From IMG/VR virus record IMGVR_UViG_3300032323_000670, positions 1-64,000 of that record: a stretch of DNA of 64,000 bases; one strand, given 5' to 3'. A model generated the notes under the pieces. That model ran no database searches. It saw only the letters and a program-made list of their open reading frames with translations, and was not told where the DNA came from. The first letter of the stretch is position 1. Each line of letters starts with the position of its first letter. This DNA is from a virus. The position numbers and the translations under genes were made by a program. Of this stretch, positions 9,613-18,053 are shown piece by piece.

Positions 9613-9922
9613 GGTTTTCTAGTTTAGCGTTTAAATCATCTTCCTCTTCTTCAGTCATTACAGCAAACCATCTACCCTGCGGGCATGCTGATGACATGCT
9701 GTAAGTCTTATACTTAAGAGAGCAACCACAGTCACCACAACAAGGTTGAGTCCCGGGCATCTCACACTTATCACCCTTAAGATCAATGAGAGGACATGTG
9801 CTACATATATCATTTCTGTAACTTGCCACCTTCTCAATCTTCTTACGTGTGAAATAGTAGTTAAACATCCCCTCAAGGATTAGCCACTTATTCTCCCAGA
9901 TTTTCTTGATTTTTTTGAGCAT
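9596..9922 (-). CDS. Small zinc-binding cysteine-rich protein
   Basis: 108 aa with a basic N-terminal half and a dense cysteine cluster: CSTC, then C, CCGDCGC, and a late C. This can form at least one zinc knuckle. The C-terminus is acidic (EEEEDDL). It overlaps the nuclease gene downstream by 17 bases and the IHF-like gene upstream, so it is co-translated with DNA-handling proteins. A DNA-binding accessory role is a guess. Confidence 0.65.
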   Translation of the reverse strand: MLKKIKKIWENKWLILEGMFNYYFTRKKIEKVASYRNDICSTCPLIDLKGDKCEMPGTQPCCGDCGCSLKYKTYSMSSACPQGRWFAVMTEEEEDDLNAKLENHGDSI

Positions 9923-10277
9923 TGACTCTATTTACTTTTAGTGTTATACCTTTTCTGTTTTCCTGAACAATCATGTCTTTAAGTTTAGCTAGCTTGTCAT
10001 GATTCTCTTTAACGTTATCATACTTGGCAAAAGATTTAAACTCTTTAGGGTTTAAACTTTTGAGATGGATATGACTCTTGGTTAGTAGGCTATTGAGCTT
10101 TCTCTCATTGACTCTAAAGTTACCGAGCCCTTTCAAAGCAAAGTTAAAATGCTCTTTATTACTCATAAGCTTCCTGAGAGTTTCCCAATAGAAGACTATA
10201 ATATCTTCTGTAAGTGTAGGGTCCTTATGCTTCTTGCTGTACTGTTTCAACAGCTCTGTTACTTTCTTGGGTCTCAA
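9888..10277 (-). CDS. IHF/HU-like DNA-bending protein
   Basis: 129 aa. The segment FALKGLGNFRVNERKL near residues 46-61 matches the HU/IHF beta-arm entry (GxGxFxVxxR), preceded by helices as in the family and followed by a diverged, extended C-terminal tail. HU/IHF proteins bend and compact DNA as dimers. IHF-like subunits are a recurring component of crAss-like genomes. The start is TTG: the frame has a stop two codons further upstream, and the gene overlaps its upstream neighbour by 53 bases. Confidence 0.7.
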   Translation of the reverse strand: MRPKKVTELLKQYSKKHKDPTLTEDIIVFYWETLRKLMSNKEHFNFALKGLGNFRVNERKLNSLLTKSHIHLKSLNPKEFKSFAKYDNVKENHDKLAKLKDMIVQENRKGITLKVNRVNAQKNQENLGE

Positions 10278-10632
10278 CTCTTACAAATTTATAGTCTAGC
10301 AATATATTACCTTGTATCTGAATGTTTAGATCTGGATTCAATTGTATTGTCTTACGATTTCTACCATTCTTCTTTAACAAGTTCTTCTTCTCAGCCTTAG
10401 TAACAGCATTTCTAACAGACTGAGGACTGCTAAAAATACTGTTCCTTGTAGCACTTTCACAGAACTCTGTAAGCTCTGTTTCTCCTGATAATGCTAAAAA
10501 AGTAACACAATTGAGATCTAAATCTGATACATTCAAATCTTTAAGATGACAGTGTACAGCAAGTTGAAACTTAACTATACTCCATAAGTCCATCTTAACA
10601 GTTTTGCGTACCTGATTTACTATAGCCATCAT
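10225..10632 (-). CDS. Putative winged-helix DNA-binding protein
   Basis: 135 aa. The middle contains SSPQSVRNAVTKAEKKNLL followed by KKNGRNRKTIQLNP, a pattern typical of a helix-turn-helix recognition helix plus a basic wing and beta strand. It lies next to the IHF-like gene and overlaps the upstream gene by ATGA. A role in regulating late genes or in packaging-site recognition is possible. No family name can be given with confidence. Confidence 0.55.
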   Translation of the reverse strand: MMAIVNQVRKTVKMDLWSIVKFQLAVHCHLKDLNVSDLDLNCVTFLALSGETELTEFCESATRNSIFSSPQSVRNAVTKAEKKNLLKKNGRNRKTIQLNPDLNIQIQGNILLDYKFVRVETQESNRAVETVQQEA

Positions 10633-10856
10633 TCTTCAGTATTAGGTTCTTCTGGTGGTGTTGGTGGTGTTGCAAGCATCTGACCTACTTTCACTTGTGC
10701 AAATATGGCACGTGCTCTTTGGTCCTCTACGTCTGCAACAAGAGTTTCATATTCTAACTGTGTTTTAAGAAACTGAATTTGCTCTTTGTAGAACTCGGTG
10801 AGTTTAGCTTTTCTTGCAGCCATCTCTTCTTTAGACATTTCTTGTTGGTTTTCCAT
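10629..10856 (-). CDS. Small coiled-coil protein, first gene of the late packaging operon
   Basis: 75 aa, helical and highly charged (EEMAARKAKLTEFYKEQIQ), ending in a proline/threonine-rich acidic tail. No known motif. It directly follows the promoter candidate at 10.9 kb and starts a run of overlapping leftward genes that leads to terminase and portal. Function unknown. Confidence 0.6.
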   Translation of the reverse strand: MENQQEMSKEEMAARKAKLTEFYKEQIQFLKTQLEYETLVADVEDQRARAIFAQVKVGQMLATPPTPPEEPNTEE

Positions 10857-10879
10857 GATGTAACTTATTTAGGTTTAAA

Positions 10880-10910
10880 CAAATGTATAGTAAAAAGTTT
10901 AAACTCCAAA
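10880..10910 (-). promoter_or_regulatory. Late promoter with -33 and -7 boxes
   Basis: On the minus strand TTTG (10907-10910) is followed after exactly 19 bases by TACATTTG (10880-10887). This fits the Bacteroidota arrangement TTTG-N19-TAnnTTTG. The palindrome AGTTTAAACT (10896-10905) lies in the spacer, and a partial copy GTTTAAAC (10873-10880) overlaps the -7 box. The site is placed to drive the packaging operon from 10,856 leftward. Confidence 0.65.
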
Positions 10911-10919
10911 CGTTTACAT

Positions 10920-10951
10920 AAAAAAAATACCCAGGTACTTTTACCCAGGTA
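10920..10951 (-). terminator. Rho-independent terminator of the fibre/appendage operon
   Basis: Two copies of TACCTGGGTA (minus strand, 10942-10951 and 10928-10937) can pair as a 10-bp hairpin with two G-T wobbles and a four-base AAAG loop, followed by eight T (10920-10927). It sits between the end of the appendage operon and the promoter of the packaging operon, insulating one from the other. Confidence 0.75.
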
Positions 10952-10982
10952 CTTAACCTAAATCATATTAACTGTATAAGAG

Positions 10983-11336
10983 TTAAGCTCGTTTACCGTC
11001 TTCTTCTCTCTTAGCTTTTATATATCCTGTTAACTCCGCAATGTTAGTACTCAATTGAGTCATATGCGTAGTAAGGTTATCCATCTTTAGATCAAGCTTC
11101 TCGTGAGCAGCTTTTTGATCTTCTTTTAGTATTTCCATTCTATTATAGATACTTGTTTCTTTAGCCATAAGATCACTTTCTAGAGACACCATATCTCCAC
11201 CAAGCTTGTCTACTTTACCTTTTAACTTACCTAGCTCTTGCTTAAGAGCGTAGTATGCTGATAGTCCTGATCCTATTGTCATTGCTATCCAGATTACATC
11301 TTTGGTGCTAAACATCCATGCTTCTGCTGATCCCAT
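10983..11336 (-). CDS. Membrane-anchored coiled-coil protein
   Basis: 117 aa. One hydrophobic segment near residues 12-31 (VIWIAMTIGSGLSAYYA) is followed by a long charged heptad-like coiled coil to the end. This N-in, coil-out form resembles small phage holin-accessory or inner-membrane spanin-like proteins, but it also fits a virion protein. It is the last gene before the terminator at 10.92 kb. Confidence 0.55.
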   Translation of the reverse strand: MGSAEAWMFSTKDVIWIAMTIGSGLSAYYALKQELGKLKGKVDKLGGDMVSLESDLMAKETSIYNRMEILKEDQKAAHEKLDLKMDNLTTHMTQLSTNIAELTGYIKAKREEDGKRA

Positions 11337-11348
11337 TTCTAATTTCTT

Positions 11349-11660
11349 TTATGGCTGAATTTCTATTGTTTCTTCTTTTATAGAGTAACCAGCAAACGCG
11401 TGTTTAGGATTAACTGGCTCTACTATAAAGATACTAAAATCTACGTCTTGTACACACATAATATCGTAACAATATCCTGGTAAAGGTTGTGGTACTTCTT
11501 GGTCATCATATAGCACACCTATCTCAACAATAGCTTGCACTCCTTCTCCGTAGATAAGGGTTGTTTCACCGTCAATCTCTTGTTCTACATAAATGCCTTT
11601 AGCTAATAGCTCTGCTATTGCCTCGGTCTTATCTGCAAATACTAATTTATATATGTTCAT
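11349..11660 (-). CDS. Small protein after the fibre gene, possible fibre chaperone
   Basis: 103 aa counted from MNIYKLVF, whose ATG overlaps the stop of the fibre gene as ATGA; a longer reading frame would run 21 bases into the fibre gene. The content is acidic with beta character and ends EETIEIQP. Genes in this position after fibre genes often encode assembly chaperones or caps, but no motif supports that here. Confidence 0.5.
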   Translation of the reverse strand: MNIYKLVFADKTEAIAELLAKGIYVEQEIDGETTLIYGEGVQAIVEIGVLYDDQEVPQPLPGYCYDIMCVQDVDFSIFIVEPVNPKHAFAGYSIKEETIEIQP

Positions 11661-13516
11661 AATGTTGTAAGTTGAATACATTCTGCGTCTGATAGCGGGG
11701 TAGGGAACAACATCATTGAGTTGAATACTTTTGTAGCTTGCCCGCCATTGTTAATAAAATTTAAAGCCGTTTCAGTAAATGCAGTAGCTGATATAACTTT
11801 AACTCCGTTTGCAAATACGTCAGCAGTTGTGCCGTTCCATTTGATAGCCACCTTTAGATTTGTTGTAGTTGAATCCCAAATATTGGTAGATACTCCGCCT
11901 GTTCTTTTTATTAGTCTCAATCTTGAAGCAAAGGCAGCATCGGTTGCAAATCTAAAAAATGCGCCTGTGAAATTTCCGAACTCGCTCAACATAAAGAAAT
12001 CTCCTGCTGCTTGCGATTGAATAGGCACGTTGTTTCTAAAGTCAACAAACCAAGTCCCCCCGCTTGCGGTAATTAAGTTATTGGTGAAGACATTAGTTCT
12101 ATTAATTACATCTGCATTCCTCGTCACACTTGCGGTAGTAGTTGGAATATACGTAGTTGCATATGCACCCGCTTCGATTTGTGCGCCCCAAATAGCCACA
12201 TTTCCCACAAATGTTTGCGATCTAAATGCAACAAGTATAGCCGAAGTTACTGCGGTAAATGTGTAGGTAAATCTTTGCCAATCAGTGGTAGGTATAAAAG
12301 TAGAACTTGTATTTACCCCGTCAAGCGTTAAATTAAATCTCGTTGTTCCACTTCCACTTAATACCTTTACCCATATACTTACAGTATAAGTACCGGCAGA
12401 CAATGTATTAGGAGCAATAACTCTACTTGTACTCCCTGTTATGGACACTGTATCTGCGTCTTGAACTCCACTTGGTGAGATAGTTGTATTAGCAGTTATA
12501 GTTGCATCTACTTTAGTCCAACTTGCATTATCAAACTCTTGACTATATAAAGCTAAGTTTGTCCTCTGCGGTTCAAGTAATATATTAGGACATCCTCCAA
12601 GAGAGTAGTCAATACGCGGTACGTCTTGTCTATCTGTAGTAGTAAAGTACTCCAAGGCTGATGAGCCTTCGACTAACTGAGCGCCCCAAATGTAGATACC
12701 TGAAGTGCCATCACCTAAATATGACGGAGATGTTAAATTTCCATTTAATGCAGGAAATATAAAAGAAGTAATACTTGAAGCATTTACAGATGTAGCTGTT
12801 ATAGATAATCTGTACCAACCATTATTTAAACTAACTACACTTCCTGATACATTTGAATATGTGCCATAAGTTCCTATTAATTGACCTGTAGATAAATTAA
12901 TAACGGCACTTGCAGAATCTAATTCTCCATTTTCAGCAATTCTAATTTGTGCAAATGTTCTTTCTTTGGCTTTTAAATAGCAACTAAAAGTATATTGAAT
13001 AGGAGTACTTGACTTGCTAAGACTTTGAAAAACCCTATGCGTTGCATTACTTGTATCTTCAATTAATGTAGTAGCTGTTAAGTCTCCATAAGGAGAAATT
13101 GCCGTATTTGGCAACACACTTGTTCTGCTTTTAGTCCAAGCGGGCAAATCAAACTGCTCACTAGATCTAAGTAAATTCCAAGGTGTTCTCTGTATTAACC
13201 CTTGCGAGTTAGTACGCCACGCGTCAGTAGCTCTTGAGAATACTAGATCCCCTAATGTACTATTAGCTGGTACATCCGCATATACTGCATTCTCTGAGAA
13301 AGAAGACGGGTTAATTACAAGAGATGCTTTATTTAAAAGAGCAGTTTCATTTAATCTATTTAGAGCAAGGTACGAGCATCCTTCCGCTTCAGATAATCCG
13401 TTATTATCAAGAGACTTCTTTACTGTACCCAGTGATAAAGTTTTGGGCAAGTTAAAGCTAACCTGAGTATCACAGCCAGCATCTAGTTTTTCTACAAAAT
13501 TTATATTTGTAGCCAT
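11657..13516 (-). CDS. Phage fibre protein with two carbohydrate-binding-like modules
   Basis: 619 aa, Ser/Thr/Asn-rich and beta-dominated. Two related modules start with NLLRSSEQFDLPAWTKSR (near 111) and NLALYSQEFDNASWTKVD (near 320); each is followed by a jelly-roll-like stretch (YTFSCYLKA / YTVSIWVKV, then IWGAQLVEGS / IWGAQIEAGA). Such modules recur in Bacteroidota phage fibres and resemble sugar-binding domains. The C-terminal part is a further lectin- or LamG-like domain. It probably binds the host surface. Confidence 0.65.
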   Translation of the reverse strand: MATNINFVEKLDAGCDTQVSFNLPKTLSLGTVKKSLDNNGLSEAEGCSYLALNRLNETALLNKASLVINPSSFSENAVYADVPANSTLGDLVFSRATDAWRTNSQGLIQRTPWNLLRSSEQFDLPAWTKSRTSVLPNTAISPYGDLTATTLIEDTSNATHRVFQSLSKSSTPIQYTFSCYLKAKERTFAQIRIAENGELDSASAVINLSTGQLIGTYGTYSNVSGSVVSLNNGWYRLSITATSVNASSITSFIFPALNGNLTSPSYLGDGTSGIYIWGAQLVEGSSALEYFTTTDRQDVPRIDYSLGGCPNILLEPQRTNLALYSQEFDNASWTKVDATITANTTISPSGVQDADTVSITGSTSRVIAPNTLSAGTYTVSIWVKVLSGSGTTRFNLTLDGVNTSSTFIPTTDWQRFTYTFTAVTSAILVAFRSQTFVGNVAIWGAQIEAGAYATTYIPTTTASVTRNADVINRTNVFTNNLITASGGTWFVDFRNNVPIQSQAAGDFFMLSEFGNFTGAFFRFATDAAFASRLRLIKRTGGVSTNIWDSTTTNLKVAIKWNGTTADVFANGVKVISATAFTETALNFINNGGQATKVFNSMMLFPTPLSDAECIQLTTL

Positions 13517-13518
13517 AA

Positions 13519-13719
13519 TTATACTTGGTTATAAATTGCAAATGCTGTACTAGAATCTTCTTCAAGTAAAGCTATGAATCTTTCTATATTTATAGGATCC
13601 TGGAAATCTGTAAGCATCTTATCATACGCTAGTTCTGTAGAATCTAGCATAAAGATAAACTTATCTGTTTTTAACTCCATAAGAGTTGTTCCTTCTACTG
13701 GTAAATATGTGTATTTCAT
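13519..13719 (-). CDS. Small protein between fibre genes
   Basis: 66 aa from MKYTYLPVEG. This start is chosen because the longer frame would run back into the upstream gene, while this ATG leaves an 11-base gap. Acidic, beta then alpha (TELAYDKMLTDF). No recognisable family. Position within the appendage operon suggests a virion or assembly role. Confidence 0.45.
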   Translation of the reverse strand: MKYTYLPVEGTTLMELKTDKFIFMLDSTELAYDKMLTDFQDPINIERFIALLEEDSSTAFAIYNQV

Positions 13720-13729
13720 TGTTATAAAT

Positions 13730-14512
13730 TTATCTAGCAATCCAACCAAATGTAAGAATACCTGAACTTGTAGCGTTAGACTGTACAGCTCTTATACTTA
13801 TATTACTACCATTTGTAACAAGTACAAAAAATATAAAAGTATATATTCCAGCTGCACTGCCCGCTGGTATCGTATAAACAGGGGGTAAAGCATTACCGTT
13901 AACCATTAAGGATAATGCCATTGAACCTGTCATTGTACCGGCTGTTCTAACATATACATTTTGTAAAGCACCTTGTGAAAGAGTTACGGGTACAGATCTA
14001 TTTGTTTCTGTTGTATTGGAAGTACTTGAACCAATTCCTATAAAATTTGTTCCTACAGGTATAGTTGTTCCATTTAAGTTACCAGCCATGCTGTATCCGT
14101 TATAGGTAGGTACATTTTGACTTGTTTCAAAATTAAAATAACAAGTTGTACCATTTAATGTAGTAGCATCAATACCTACATAGCTCATTGCACCAAAAAG
14201 GACGTATGTTGAAAAATAGCCTGTATTAACTACACTAGTTAGCATTATTAAGTAAGTACCCGATGCTGTAAATATACTAATAGGTTGACCGTTTACAGTA
14301 TTTAAAAAATCAGACATGGCATAACCATCTGCATTGGTTCTGCTTATAACCATTCCGCTAAAGTCTGCACCTCCTTCACCATTATCATAATATAAAAAAA
14401 TAGCCTCTCCTGCTGCAGGTATAGGTGACGGATTAACACCAAACCAAACTGATACATTATACTTAAACCCCGTAGGTACGGACTTAGATACTGTTGTTAT
14501 CTGCGTCCCCAT
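13730..14512 (-). CDS. Virion appendage protein, beta-rich
   Basis: 260 aa, rich in Gly, Ser, Thr and Asn with alternating hydrophobic residues, ending in the compact motif GILTFGWIAR. No signal peptide or catalytic motif. It lies between fibre-type genes with a two-base gap upstream. Composition is like receptor-binding tips or adaptor proteins. Function inferred only. Confidence 0.5.
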   Translation of the reverse strand: MGTQITTVSKSVPTGFKYNVSVWFGVNPSPIPAAGEAIFLYYDNGEGGADFSGMVISRTNADGYAMSDFLNTVNGQPISIFTASGTYLIMLTSVVNTGYFSTYVLFGAMSYVGIDATTLNGTTCYFNFETSQNVPTYNGYSMAGNLNGTTIPVGTNFIGIGSSTSNTTETNRSVPVTLSQGALQNVYVRTAGTMTGSMALSLMVNGNALPPVYTIPAGSAAGIYTFIFFVLVTNGSNISIRAVQSNATSSGILTFGWIAR

Positions 14513-14514
14513 AA

Positions 14515-15354
14515 TTACGCAATTGAGATAATTAATAACTCTCCACCTGCTCCTGTAGCATTGTAAGATACAGAACCTAAAGTATTATTAATAGCTCCTG
14601 CGTCAAAGCTTATTGTTTCACCTGGCTTTAATATAATACCACCAACTGTTGCGTTAATAGTTCCTACATTAGCAAATGACATAGAGTATCTACCTGCTGG
14701 TATAGTACCAGATAATCCCGCAGGTCTTAGGAAAGTAGGAGTTCTTTGAACACCTGTTCCTCCATCTACTGTTAATGAACCTCCACCATCTGAGATATGA
14801 ACATGTCCATTTGAACCCACATCAATAGTTTGCTGAATCCCTCCTGCTGTAACACCCGCTATAACAAAAGATTTTGGAGGTGCAGCAGTCCCATCTGTTC
14901 CTACGCAATCATCTATAAGCTCAACGCTAGTTTGAATACTATCAAGAATAACATTACCCTCTTTAATAGCTCCATATATAAGTGCTAATGCACCAGAAGG
15001 ATCTGTATATACTAAACATCCCGGGGTACCTGCCCCTGGAGGAACCACAGGTGTTGCACTGTCTGGTAGATAATATGTAATTGGACCCCAATCAGATGTA
15101 TCAGGATTCCATACCCTTACCTCTAAGTATACTGTATCATCATTGCAGGTATCTACTACAAACTTAGCTTCATACTCTGTACTAGCTTGAAGTGTAGTAA
15201 GTATTGATGAAAGTAAAAATTCTACATCATCGGTATTAGCATCAATATTTTTAAGTTGATCACAAGTACACTGAAGTCCTTGTAATACTTTTAACTCGTA
15301 GTTAAAGTTAGAGCCTTTATCTCCTTCTTTTGGGTTTCCGTTTCCTAGTGCCAT
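14515..15354 (-). CDS. Virion appendage protein
   Basis: 279 aa. The N-terminal 100 residues are helical with CTCDQLKN and a strand segment; the middle has PVVPPGAGTPGC; the C-terminal half is Gly-rich (SDGGGSLTVDGGTG, then PAGRYSMSFANVGT) and ends in a strand-loop-strand (NNTLGSVSYNATG). The layout is a helical anchor followed by a beta tip. Probably part of the tail appendage, unassigned. Confidence 0.5.
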   Translation of the reverse strand: MALGNGNPKEGDKGSNFNYELKVLQGLQCTCDQLKNIDANTDDVEFLLSSILTTLQASTEYEAKFVVDTCNDDTVYLEVRVWNPDTSDWGPITYYLPDSATPVVPPGAGTPGCLVYTDPSGALALIYGAIKEGNVILDSIQTSVELIDDCVGTDGTAAPPKSFVIAGVTAGGIQQTIDVGSNGHVHISDGGGSLTVDGGTGVQRTPTFLRPAGLSGTIPAGRYSMSFANVGTINATVGGIILKPGETISFDAGAINNTLGSVSYNATGAGGELLIISIA

Positions 15355-15356
15355 AA

Positions 15357-15719
15357 TTAAAATCTTATTTGATAGTGATTACCTATTTCAGCTTCTGAAG
15401 AACCTATTCTATAGTTAATAATACCTGTTGTTTCCTCCTCTGTTACAATAGCATCAACTGCAATAAGCTTGTAGAATTCTCCTTCTTTAACTTCTGGTTT
15501 ATGTTGAGCATATACAGAATCTAATGATACTGTTTCCTCTGCTGTTGCAACTAAAGTAGGATTAGCAAGCATAAAAGCTTTTACTGTTTCTAATAAAGCT
15601 TCTTTTGCTGCAGCATCCTCAGGATTCTCAGATTTTAATAATTCTAACTCTGCTTCAGTGTAAGCATAAGTATTAGGGGTAGTCCATTGACCTTCTATTC
15701 TAGATGTAAATGTTTTCAT
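15357..15719 (-). CDS. Small appendage-operon protein
   Basis: 120 aa, acidic, predominantly helical in the first two thirds (LLKSENPEDAAAKEALLETVKAFM), then strands ending IGNHYQIRF. No motif recognised. Two- to three-base gaps on both sides place it firmly in the operon. It could be a fibre-assembly factor. Confidence 0.5.
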   Translation of the reverse strand: MKTFTSRIEGQWTTPNTYAYTEAELELLKSENPEDAAAKEALLETVKAFMLANPTLVATAEETVSLDSVYAQHKPEVKEGEFYKLIAVDAIVTEEETTGIINYRIGSSEAEIGNHYQIRF

Positions 15720-15721
15720 AA

Positions 15722-17383
15722 TTATATAGTTTGAACTGTTAATCCTGAGTTAATACAAAGAACTGCTTTAGCCACGGGTCCTGGTGTTGTATAAAAACTA
15801 CCATTGGTTTTATGGCAATATAAGGCTTTACCTGTAAGATTAGATGTTGCTGACACATCCATATTACCAAAAGAATCAGCATCGGATACACAATTATAAA
15901 AAGAACCCGAGGCGTTAGGAGTACCTAAAAACACAGAACCAAAAGCATTTCTCCCTGTAGAAATACAACTTACAAAGGTACCTGTAGCATCTTGACTAGC
16001 ACCGCTAGAACTAACTCCAAATGCTACACCTCCTAAAAAACCAGGTTTACCCGATGTGCAATTTGTAAAAATACCTGATGCAAATGAACCAAAACATCTT
16101 TGTCCTGCTCTACAGTTAGTAAATATACCAGCAGTATTTGTACCAGCAAGACTGAAAGGATTAAATCCAAAACTTTCATCACCTGCTTCACAGTTAGTAA
16201 ATATACCAGTGAGACTTCCACTGCCAACTGTAGACCCAAAAGACTGATTTCCTGCTGAGCAATTAATAAATGTACCCTGTAGAGAAAATGTACCTGTTCC
16301 GGCAGCACCACTTATATAACCAAATGATTGACCGGGAGTAAAACCAAAACCTCTAGTTTTACAATTGGTAAATACACTTCGCGTGTTTATACTAACGGTA
16401 CCTGTGCCATTATTATTACTTGATGTGCAAAAAGAGCTATTTCCGTTAATAGTACTACAATCTGTAAAAATAGTATCAAATATAATACAAGTTCTAGTGA
16501 CGGCACCAAATGAGGTAGCGCCAGCTGTACAATTTCTAAATGTACTCGATTGTATATAAACATCAATATTATTAGGTGATGATACACTACCAAATGAAAA
16601 GGCGTTCGCTGTACAGTTTTCAAAATTACCCTGAATAATTAAAGGAAAAGTTCCTGATAAAATAATAGGATTTTGCGGTGGCAAAATAACATTTGGAGGT
16701 AAAAAACCTGTTTCCATAGCACACCCAAATGATAAAAAACCCGCTACGCAGTTTTTAAATGATCCAGATATAGTAATAGCTGCACCAAATGAATAATCAC
16801 CTGCTAGACAGTTTTCAAAATAAGCGGTAACATTATAGTTAGTATCACTTCCTAATAATATTTGACCATAGTTACCAAGACCTACTGATGGTGCACTTTG
16901 TGTATTCAGTCCCTTATAAGTACCGTAATTACCACCAACTGAAAATGTGCTAATAACAACATCTGGCTCTCCTGTTAGAGAAATCATGTTAATGTAATCG
17001 CCCGTAAGTTCCCATCCATAGGTAGCATTATAAGCGCGCATGTCATAAGTACCCGGGCCTATGATTACACTAAATTCATTACCCTGACCTCTAGGATTAC
17101 CATAAGGTGTTGAAGCTAATGCTACATCATATGCTGCTTTAAGTTCTGCACCGTTTACAGTAGGATCATCGCTATTTCCTGTTACAAAGATGTATGATTC
17201 ACCTTGAAGACCACCTATAGCTTTTGCAAAGTCTTCTACAGTCATACCATATGACTGGTATTTATCTCCGCGTTTAGCGAATGATACATTGCTACCTAGA
17301 ATAACAAGATCTTGTGCAGGATCTTGTACTTCTTTTTTTATTAGTCTGTTTTTGAGTAAGTATACCCAGTTTAAAATGTCCAT
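15722..17383 (-). CDS. Repeat-rich appendage protein with shared N-terminal anchor
   Basis: 553 aa. The first ~60 residues (MDILNWVYLLKNRLI, ending near DFAKAIGG) are a module shared with the next two genes. After a linker, residues ~190-530 hold about 12 tandem units of the pattern xFxNCxAGxxSFG, each 20-40 residues long, with a Cys and a Phe-Gly at fixed places. This is the signature of a right-handed beta-helix, as in tailspikes and polysaccharide-binding fibres. No depolymerase active site can be assigned by eye. Likely a receptor-binding or glycan-degrading appendage. Confidence 0.65.
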   Translation of the reverse strand: MDILNWVYLLKNRLIKKEVQDPAQDLVILGSNVSFAKRGDKYQSYGMTVEDFAKAIGGLQGESYIFVTGNSDDPTVNGAELKAAYDVALASTPYGNPRGQGNEFSVIIGPGTYDMRAYNATYGWELTGDYINMISLTGEPDVVISTFSVGGNYGTYKGLNTQSAPSVGLGNYGQILLGSDTNYNVTAYFENCLAGDYSFGAAITISGSFKNCVAGFLSFGCAMETGFLPPNVILPPQNPIILSGTFPLIIQGNFENCTANAFSFGSVSSPNNIDVYIQSSTFRNCTAGATSFGAVTRTCIIFDTIFTDCSTINGNSSFCTSSNNNGTGTVSINTRSVFTNCKTRGFGFTPGQSFGYISGAAGTGTFSLQGTFINCSAGNQSFGSTVGSGSLTGIFTNCEAGDESFGFNPFSLAGTNTAGIFTNCRAGQRCFGSFASGIFTNCTSGKPGFLGGVAFGVSSSGASQDATGTFVSCISTGRNAFGSVFLGTPNASGSFYNCVSDADSFGNMDVSATSNLTGKALYCHKTNGSFYTTPGPVAKAVLCINSGLTVQTI

Positions 17384-17408
17384 GTTTTATCTTTTTTAAT
17401 TATTATAA

Positions 17409-18044
17409 TTATCCTTTTTGTATAGTTACCTCATAGTAACTTACTACACTTGAATCAGCTGCACTAACATTTTGTGTATAGAATATAAAGTACTGATCTA
17501 CTGTCCAGTTTATGTTATATGTAGAAACTGCTGTAGTAGAAACAGAGTCATCATCAAAGCCACCGGTATTGTAAGGAAATACCTCAGTAGAAGTACTTGA
17601 CTTCACAACAAGGGTTCTTGATAATTGAGCAAATGCCGCATTAGCACCTAAAGCAGCAATAGCAATACCACTACCACCTACAGCATCTGATGTGTTTACA
17701 CTTACGTATTGGGCTGCTGTTCCAGCTGTACCAGTTTTTCTACAACGAGTTCTTACAAATATGCTATCTCCTGCTTTTACTGTGTTAGCAGGTATGAGTA
17801 GACTTGTAGATTTAGTTGCTGTAGTAACACCTGTTACGATAGTACCATCAGTAGTACCAATAAACTGTGGGTTAACACCTATTGCTAATGCAAAGTCTGT
17901 AGAAGGCATTGCATAAGATTGATACTTATCTCCACGCTTTTGGTAGGATACATCAGCACCCAACACTAGTAAGTCTTTTGGACTATCTAGTGTGGATCTG
18001 ATTAAGTTCTCCCTCTTTATGCGAAGCCAGTTAAGGATATCCAT
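17409..18044 (-). CDS. Appendage protein with shared N-terminal anchor
   Basis: 211 aa. The N-terminus MDILNWLRIKRENLIRS through DFALAIGV matches the anchor module of its two neighbours. The remainder is one beta-rich domain, Thr/Ser/Val-heavy, ending VVSYYEVTIQKG, similar in style to small receptor-binding heads. Second member of a tandem triplet. Confidence 0.6.
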   Translation of the reverse strand: MDILNWLRIKRENLIRSTLDSPKDLLVLGADVSYQKRGDKYQSYAMPSTDFALAIGVNPQFIGTTDGTIVTGVTTATKSTSLLIPANTVKAGDSIFVRTRCRKTGTAGTAAQYVSVNTSDAVGGSGIAIAALGANAAFAQLSRTLVVKSSTSTEVFPYNTGGFDDDSVSTTAVSTYNINWTVDQYFIFYTQNVSAADSSVVSYYEVTIQKG

Positions 18045-18053
18045 ATTAGTGTA

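Noticed and set aside
10928-10951. Direct repeat TACCTGGGTA as an attachment site
   Set aside because: It pairs as a hairpin followed by eight T, so a terminator explains it; no integrase seen.
16033-16623. Alternative frames within the repeat-rich appendage gene
   Set aside because: Repeat DNA keeps other frames open; amino-acid content is unlike real proteins here.
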